Source of the DNA: a virus
DNA: 37,030 nucleotides
Direction: 5' to 3' (one strand)
IMG/VR virus record: IMGVR_UViG_3300024353_000004
Span: 1-37,030 of that record
The notes beneath the pieces are model-generated. The model was not told the origin of the DNA. It made no database searches and worked only from the letters and a program-made list of their open reading frames with translations. Position numbers and translations under genes: made by a program. Shown here piece after piece: positions 18,292 to 22,069 of this stretch (within the stretch, counting starts at the first letter, position 1; each line of letters starts with the position of its first letter).

Positions 18292-18727
18292 TAATTGTCC
18301 TTGGCAGTGCGGTATTGTTTATCTGGATAGCGGTATCAGGTGACTTGCCAAGCACGGTCTCCTTGCCCTTAAGGATCGTCTCGGCACGCATCCTATACCC
18401 CATCTGCCCCTCACACGGTTCCGCCATTGCCTGCTTGACATTGATAACCGCCGCATTGGTGAAGAACTGGATATGCTTGGTGCGTTCGTCTACTGCCTCA
18501 GTAACAGCGCTCACCATCCGCTCATCTTGCCCAGCCAGGCCTTGCCTGTATTGGATCCCCGCGCTCACGATGTGGGCCGCGTCTTTTGGCACGCCCTTGG
18601 TAATCTGCGCCACCTTGCCAGCACTTACGCCGTGCCTGTCCGCAAGGTCACGCTGACTATACTCGCCTGTGCGCCATTCGGCGTCTATCTTAGAGACAGT
18701 ATCGGGGTTGATTGGTTTAGCTGCCAT
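18269..18727 (-). CDS. terS: Terminase small subunit (152 aa)
   Basis: The N-terminal helix-turn-helix (residues about 15-50: EWRTGEYSQRDLADRHGVSAGKVAQITKG) would recognise the packaging site. The helical middle (ERMVSAVTEAVDERTKHIQFF) likely oligomerises, and the C-terminus probably contacts TerL. It sits directly upstream of terL, overlapping it. GAGG precedes the ATG. Typical size for the family. Confidence 0.8.
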   Translation of the reverse strand: MAAKPINPDTVSKIDAEWRTGEYSQRDLADRHGVSAGKVAQITKGVPKDAAHIVSAGIQYRQGLAGQDERMVSAVTEAVDERTKHIQFFTNAAVINVKQAMAEPCEGQMGYRMRAETILKGKETVLGKSPDTAIQINNTALPRTINVIAGRS

Positions 18728-18735
18728 TCAGCACC

Positions 18736-19014
18736 TCAATGATCATCGTGAATAATCACTGGTGGATTTGTCGCGTAGGGATTAGTGGCGGAATTATTGC
18801 TGTACGGGTTTCCATATTCCCCATACCTGTTATTGATCGAATCCGGGCTGTACTTGCTGCCGTACCTTCCGTATGGATTCGATGTGCTGTTCGGGTCGTA
18901 TGGATTTGCGCTAAGCGTACCCAGATATTTCCCTGTACTCGGATCGACCAGGATAGGCGGGGCAGCGAACACCGGTGCACTAATTAATGCTACCATCATG
19001 ATTAAATTACGCAT
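18736..19014 (-). CDS. Secreted small protein with Asn-Pro-Tyr repeats (92 aa)
   Basis: I start at ATG 19014 (MRNLIMMVALISAPVFA), which gives a clean signal peptide with a cleavage site after APVFA; the longer reading to 19083 would bury it. The mature part is built of repeats of NPY-x-x-x-S/N-x-NPYG/YG (for example SNPYGRYGSKYSPDSINN). Proteins of this kind are widespread in proteobacteria as uncharacterised periplasmic proteins. It lies next to terS and is not an obvious assembly gene, so it looks like a host-derived 'moron'. Confidence 0.6.
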   Translation of the reverse strand: MRNLIMMVALISAPVFAAPPILVDPSTGKYLGTLSANPYDPNSTSNPYGRYGSKYSPDSINNRYGEYGNPYSNNSATNPYATNPPVIIHDDH

Positions 19015-19027
19015 TTGATATGATACC

Positions 19028-19207
19028 TCAATCCGCAGCCTTAAAATACTTCGCGTCTGACCCACAGTGCCGCCATCCGCCACCGGTGCGCTCTGTGTGG
19101 CACGACACAGAGATTCCGTATCTCTTACGTGCGCACATGGCGACTTTTATGACACCGACGGTATGAGCGGTTTTGTGCGCACAATAATCACATTTTTTAT
19201 CAGTCAT
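19028..19207 (-). CDS. Small Cys/His-rich protein (59 aa)
   Basis: A short gene reading MTDKKCDYCAHKTAHTVG... with CxxC near the start, later Cys and His residues (SVSCHTERTGGGWRHCG), and ending YFKAAD. Its ATG overlaps the TGA of the gene upstream (ATGA), which argues for translational coupling. The Cys/His spacing suggests one zinc site. Function unknown. Confidence 0.55.
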   Translation of the reverse strand: MTDKKCDYCAHKTAHTVGVIKVAMCARKRYGISVSCHTERTGGGWRHCGSDAKYFKAAD

Positions 19208-19395
19208 GCCCCATTTTCCCTTATAATATCAATATCGTCAAGCGCAGCGCGTGGACATCCCCACATATGCCGGGTAGTGCAGGAGTAGCCGGCCTCAGTA
19301 CCGTGATTATCTTTTGGCGTGTAGCAGTCGCGCTTGACGCACGACTCATGTAGCACGTCTACCGCTAGCCGGAGCGTGCTGTCGATGATTTTCAT
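19204..19395 (-). CDS. Small Cys-rich protein (63 aa)
   Basis: MKIIDSTLRLAVDVLHESC followed by four more Cys (KRDCYTPKDN, GYSCTTRHMWGCPR) and an acidic tail. It shares ATGA overlaps with both neighbours, making a chain of small coupled genes from 19777 to 19014. Possibly metal-binding. Not recognised. Confidence 0.5.
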   Translation of the reverse strand: MKIIDSTLRLAVDVLHESCVKRDCYTPKDNHGTEAGYSCTTRHMWGCPRAALDDIDIIRENGA

Positions 19396-19571
19396 TCGTC
19401 CACCAGCCTAAAATGCTGGATCAGCGCGGCCTCGATCATCTTACCCTGGCTCGATCCTTGAGCTTTGAGCCAATCCCTGATAGCAGGCGGCAGCTTGACG
19501 GTCACAGCCACCCTCTTAACTCCTTTGGGGAGCTTCTTCCGGCCCGCCCCCGCTCGCTTTCCGCCTATCAA
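19392..19571 (-). CDS. Ribbon-helix-helix-like DNA-binding protein (59 aa, TTG start)
   Basis: The sequence IGGKRAGAGRKKLPKGVKRV then VTVKLPPAIRDWLKAQG and a helix MIEAALIQHF matches the strand-helix-helix of Arc/CopG/MetJ-type repressors. I prefer TTG at 19571: AAGGAG stands 7 nt before it and it overlaps the upstream TGA. An ATG at 19598 or 19607 would add only an Arg run that mirrors the upstream gene in another frame. It may autoregulate the small-gene operon in front of terS. Confidence 0.6.
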   Translation of the reverse strand: MIGGKRAGAGRKKLPKGVKRVAVTVKLPPAIRDWLKAQGSSQGKMIEAALIQHFRLVDE

Positions 19572-19777
19572 TCTTCTTCTCCTTCGTCGTAGCAGCATGG
19601 CGCCCATGGAGCTTTTGGCGTCTCTTTAAGCTGGTCGGGGCTATACAGAATCCGCGCCAGCGCCAGTGCCCCTCTTTCATCCTCGTCACTCCAGCCTGCC
19701 GAGTCGGCGTATTCGATACCTTGATCAACAACTTCTTCGCTGTAGGTCTCAATCAGAATTTCGCGAGCGGTTTTCAT
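19568..19777 (-). CDS. Small acidic protein (69 aa)
   Basis: MKTAREILIETYSEEVVDQG with an acidic middle (SDEDERGALALARILY) and tail. AAGGAG six nt before the ATG is a near-perfect ribosome site. First gene after the non-coding stretch, so it leads the transcript that may run into terS/terL. No family recognised. Confidence 0.6.
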   Translation of the reverse strand: MKTAREILIETYSEEVVDQGIEYADSAGWSDEDERGALALARILYSPDQLKETPKAPWAPCCYDEGEED

Positions 19778-19823
19778 TTCATTCTCCTTTTTCCCCGGTT
19801 TGCTTTATTGCTTGACCGTGATA

Positions 19824-19854
19824 ATAGTATGCACCTATTTACAGCAAGAGTCAA
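19824..19854 (-). promoter_or_regulatory. Candidate leftward promoter ahead of the packaging operon
   Basis: On the minus strand TTGACT (19854-19849) and TACTAT (19829-19824) are separated by 19 nt, longer than the ideal 17. It is followed by 46 nt of leader and an AAGGAG ribosome site before the 69-aa gene. The surrounding A/T-rich stretch fits a promoter, but spacing lowers confidence. Confidence 0.4.
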
Positions 19855-20020
19855 TACTTATTTTAACTATTTTTTGATGTCAAATTTCCACCTCGCCGCT
19901 ACAGTCAATTTTGTAAATCTGCCTATGTTCGCGCATACGTTTGCCCCGTGTGTAGTGGAAAGCCCCCGGCTTTAGCCGTGGGGTTATTTACTTATCTCCA
20001 CTTTTTGGTGTATAAAAAGC
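19855..20020. other. Non-coding A/T-rich spacer left of the minus-strand cassettes
   Basis: No gene seen. It contains the palindrome at 19963-19983 and the word TATACACCAA (minus strand) just beyond the last R'' box of the cassette cluster. Base composition changes sharply from the cassettes. Confidence 0.5.
19963..19983. repeat. IS200/IS605-type palindrome (left of cassette cluster)
   Basis: Sequence CCCCCGGCTTTAGCCGTGGGG folds as CCCC-CGGC / GCCG-(T)GGGG with a TTTA loop. This GC-stem/TTTA-loop form is characteristic of IS200/IS605 family ends. No transposase or TnpB gene is present nearby, so it would be an orphan end. Confidence 0.55.
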
Positions 20021-20028
20021 GTTAGCCG

Positions 20029-20286
20029 TCACAGGCGCGTGTATCCGCTCTCGAAAGCACCAGCCGGTGAAAACGACTTATAGCCATCCTCATAGACCAC
20101 GTAGTAGCCACCGACCTCGGGCTTGTGCTTCGCTACGTACTCCGGCGACATCGGCACCTTGTCGTAGCCTTCTTCGGACGGCTGGAAATAAACCCCTCCA
20201 TGTTGGTCGCCAACAATTCCGGCAATCTTCAGCGCCCAAACCTTTTTGTGGCATTCGTACTTCGGCATTTCGCGGCTTACGTTCAT
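20029..20286 (-). CDS. Cassette L3 protein (85 aa)
   Basis: I start at ATG 20286 (MNVSREMPKYECHKK), with GAGG 7 nt upstream; the longer ORF begins inside the attC region. The protein reads KVWALKIAGIVGDQHGGVYF, then EYVAKHKPEVGGYYVVYEDG with a YKSFSPAGAFESGYTRL end. This ending is common in small phage- and cassette-encoded proteins of unknown function. The stop lies just before the R'' box, the usual place in cassettes. Confidence 0.65.
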   Translation of the reverse strand: MNVSREMPKYECHKKVWALKIAGIVGDQHGGVYFQPSEEGYDKVPMSPEYVAKHKPEVGGYYVVYEDGYKSFSPAGAFESGYTRL

Positions 20287-20325
20287 GTTTAAGTCCTCAA
20301 AAACCGTGGCTTCGTCGGGCGTCAC

Positions 20326-20383
20326 GGCTAACCCGTCAATCAACGCGGACGGCTTTCAGCCGCCGGTTATTTTTGCGTTATGC
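20326..20383 (-). repeat. attC site L2 (58 bp)
   Basis: Minus-strand order: R'' GCATAAC, spacer, L'' AATAAC, inner stem CGGCGGC, loop, GCCGTCCG, L' GTTGATT with the extra-helical G, spacer, R' GTTAGCC. The arms pair as expected for a folded attC bottom strand. R'' is the exact complement of the GTTATGC that starts its cassette. Confidence 0.8.
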
Positions 20384-20790
20384 CCAGCCTTCGCCAGTGC
20401 CCTCGCATCTTCAAGGGCATTGTGGGGAATGGCCGAGGTCGTCGCCGTGTCAGGCAAATCGCGGCGAACCTCAAAGGTCATCGTGTCAGGGCCAATTCTG
20501 TCGCCCGGCGCATATTCCAAAAAGTTGCAAAAGTGCGCAATATCACCCGGCCAGTCCGAGACGATATGCACGGCATCAAACTGCCCAAGAAACTCGGCCA
20601 GTCCGGTGCGCAAATCTGCGTCCCGCTCCGGTTGTTGCAGTAGTTGCGGCATCACATGCTCACGCACCCACCATCCAGGGTCATCGCAGAACCGTACCCC
20701 GTACCACTCGCGCCCATCTTCGGCCACCAGCGCCATTGAAATCAGCGCACCGTGGTATTCGTTAAATTCAGTGTCAATCCAAATTCGCAC
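20356..20790 (-). CDS. Cassette L2: DEDD-type 3'-5' exonuclease, Rv2179c-like (144 aa, GTG start)
   Basis: GTG at 20790 is preceded by GGAG. The product begins VRIWIDTEFNEYHGALISM with the first DxE pair, continues HIVSDWPGDIAHFCNFL with the second Asp region, and ends HNALEDARALAKAG with the His...Asp of a DEDDh active site. This set fits the RNase-T-like fold of Rv2179c-type exoribonucleases. The gene fills one cassette from TTATGC (20820) to the end of attC L2, so it travels as a unit. Substrate is unknown; RNA or ssDNA trimming is expected. Confidence 0.7.
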   Translation of the reverse strand: MRIWIDTEFNEYHGALISMALVAEDGREWYGVRFCDDPGWWVREHVMPQLLQQPERDADLRTGLAEFLGQFDAVHIVSDWPGDIAHFCNFLEYAPGDRIGPDTMTFEVRRDLPDTATTSAIPHNALEDARALAKAGHNAKITGG

Positions 20791-20814
20791 TATCGTTCTC
20801 CTAGTCAAAAACCG

Positions 20815-20873
20815 GCATAACACGGCGCTCAAGCGGGACCGGCTGAAGCCGGCCCCTTAGCTATGCGTTGGGC
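20815..20873 (-). repeat. attC site L1 (59 bp)
   Basis: Minus-strand order: R'' GCCCAAC, spacer GCATA, L'' GCTAAG, inner stem GGGCCGGC / GCCGGTCCC, L' CTTGAGC carrying the extra-helical G, spacer GCCGT, R' GTTATGC. Full pairing on both arms. Its left half closely resembles attC R2 at 32614, with the same R'' and spacer. Confidence 0.85.
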
Positions 20874-20874
20874 G

Positions 20875-21156
20875 TCACCACAAATCCTCGCTGTACAATT
20901 TAGGAGGGTGCGCCAGTTCTTTTATCTGCCCTGCCAGAATCGCGACCTTCCCTGCTTCTTCTCTTCCGGCGAAAGTTCCGTCGCTCATCACAAAACCTTG
21001 CTCACCGCGTGCCACGATCAACCCTTCCGTATCACCGCTGCTTCGGCTTCTGTGCAGCGCATGAACGGTGTGGTGGTGGCGGCAAGGAGCGGGGAAGAAA
21101 TGAATCAGCCCATCCTCAGTTTTCACCGCCGCTGCCACAACTCGCTTAGTTTCCAT
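20875..21156 (-). CDS. Cassette L1 protein (93 aa)
   Basis: METKRVVAAAVKTEDGLIHF, then FPAPCRHHHTVHAL, a clear ARGEQGFVMSDGTFAGREEA segment and a final PPKLYSEDLW. The stop is followed by one base and then the R'' box of attC L1, a standard cassette ending. The ribosome site GGAGG comes from the flanking IS605-type palindrome. The protein looks like a small soluble alpha/beta fold seen in phages and cassettes. Function unknown. Confidence 0.65.
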   Translation of the reverse strand: METKRVVAAAVKTEDGLIHFFPAPCRHHHTVHALHRSRSSGDTEGLIVARGEQGFVMSDGTFAGREEAGKVAILAGQIKELAHPPKLYSEDLW

Positions 21157-21373
21157 TTTGACATCCTCCCCGACCTAAAGGACGGGGCTTTACGGGCTTA
21201 TTGTAAATCTCTCCACGCCTGTATGGCGCTATTGGCCTTCCGGCCTCCACCGTGACCTCGCCAACACCATGCACGCGCTCCACTGGCGCGGGGGCCGTTA
21301 CCAACCTGGTGCGATATCCCGGCGTCACAGTGTCGCGCGGTGTGATTGCTATGTGTGTTTTTTTATTTGCCAT
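21146..21373 (-). CDS. Small basic protein ending in the IS605-type palindrome (75 aa)
   Basis: MANKKTHIAITPRDTVTPGYRTRLV... with AGGA 7 nt before the ATG. The first 55 residues look like a real short protein (a Val/Thr/Pro-rich strand pattern). The last 17 (KPRPLGRGGCQ...) are translated palindrome, so the original 3' end was probably replaced by the insertion. It overlaps the next gene by 11 nt. Confidence 0.45.
   Translation of the reverse strand: MANKKTHIAITPRDTVTPGYRTRLVTAPAPVERVHGVGEVTVEAGRPIAPYRRGEIYNKPVKPRPLGRGGCQNGN
21168..21187. repeat. IS200/IS605-type palindrome (right of cassette cluster)
   Basis: CCCCGACCTAAAGGACGGGG preceded by GACATCCT, the usual wording of an IS605/IS1341-type right end. 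It differs at one base from the reverse complement of the palindrome at 36183-36202. It replaces the expected start of cassette L1. Confidence 0.6.
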
Positions 21374-21394
21374 TGTTAGTCCTGATTCGTGAAT

Positions 21395-21436
21395 AAAAAA
21401 AAGTGCCAGTCAGCGGATGAGGCGCTTGAGTGGCAC
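21395..21436 (-). terminator. Rho-independent terminator after the replication genes
   Basis: Minus strand: a stem starting GTGCCACTCAAGCG pairs with CGCTGACTGGCAC and is followed by eight T (21402-21395). The stem includes the last codons and the stop of the primase-like gene. It closes the leftward early/replication transcript. Confidence 0.8.
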
Positions 21437-22066
21437 AGGGGTTAAAGGAGTGCTTTTATTATTTATTGAACCTGCGCTATGATTGCAAATGTCCACCGCC
21501 TTGTCAACCGCCACCTTTTGTTGGTAATTTTTTTCGCCCGGACACGCGCGGCGGTACATCGCCCGGTTGAGCAGCGGCAAAAGCTCCCCATATGTCAGCG
21601 CCGCAATAATGGCCTCGTGCTGCACCTGCTCTATAATTTTTCTGGCCTCCCTGCCGATCCGAGGCGCTTCGTGAAATAGGCTCGTCACAATCTCATCATA
21701 CCGCCGAAGCGTGGCCGCCTGCACAGCGCCCCCCAACGCCAGGTACGCAGATATCCCCGCCAGCCCTTTGCGCTCGCTTATCGTCAGCGCGATAATGCGG
21801 CTGGTACGCTCACACGATGCCCTGTGCTGTGACGTGTTGTATTCAGGGCGAGGTTTCCACGCCTCTTTTTTGTCCAGCCCGACGGCGGCAAGAATATCGT
21901 CTGGCTGGCACCCAGCGAAGCAGTGTATGCCGGTAGAGCCATCCTCGCGCTCGGAAATCATCAGCGACGGAGACCGATCATCGTGCGCAGGGCATTTAGC
22001 TATGTACCTTTTGCCCTGCCGTTTGGCGTCGAGCGCTGCGATTATAATTTCAAACGACATCCGCAT
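21410..22066 (-). CDS. DNA primase-like CHC2 zinc-finger protein (218 aa)
   Basis: The N-terminal zinc module has C25, H28, C49 and C53 (AKCPAHDDRSPSL, then IHCFAGC), the CHC2 finger by which bacterial and phage primases read the template. It is followed by DDILAAVGL, also typical. The rest is helical and lacks a visible TOPRIM domain, so it may act as a priming-site reader or as an accessory to the helicase encoded just upstream. The gene starts 3 nt after the helicase stop, and a terminator overlaps its end. Confidence 0.7.
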   Translation of the reverse strand: MRMSFEIIIAALDAKRQGKRYIAKCPAHDDRSPSLMISEREDGSTGIHCFAGCQPDDILAAVGLDKKEAWKPRPEYNTSQHRASCERTSRIIALTISERKGLAGISAYLALGGAVQAATLRRYDEIVTSLFHEAPRIGREARKIIEQVQHEAIIAALTYGELLPLLNRAMYRRACPGEKNYQQKVAVDKAVDICNHSAGSINNKSTPLTPVPLKRLIR

Positions 22067-22069
22067 ATC

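Larger units (their letters stand above)
20021..20873 (-). mobile_element. Integron-type gene-cassette cluster L (minus strand, no integrase)
   Basis: Two complete attC sites (20815-20873 and 20326-20383) and a terminal R'' box (minus GGCTAAC, 20027-20021) separate three small genes read in the same direction. Each boundary fits G|TTRRRY recombination. The cassette that begins TTATGC ends with R'' GCATAAC, and the one that begins TTAGCC ends with GGCTAAC, both exact complements. No integron integrase gene was recognised in the window. The first cassette lacks its TTGGGC start; an IS605-type palindrome stands there instead. Confidence 0.8.
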
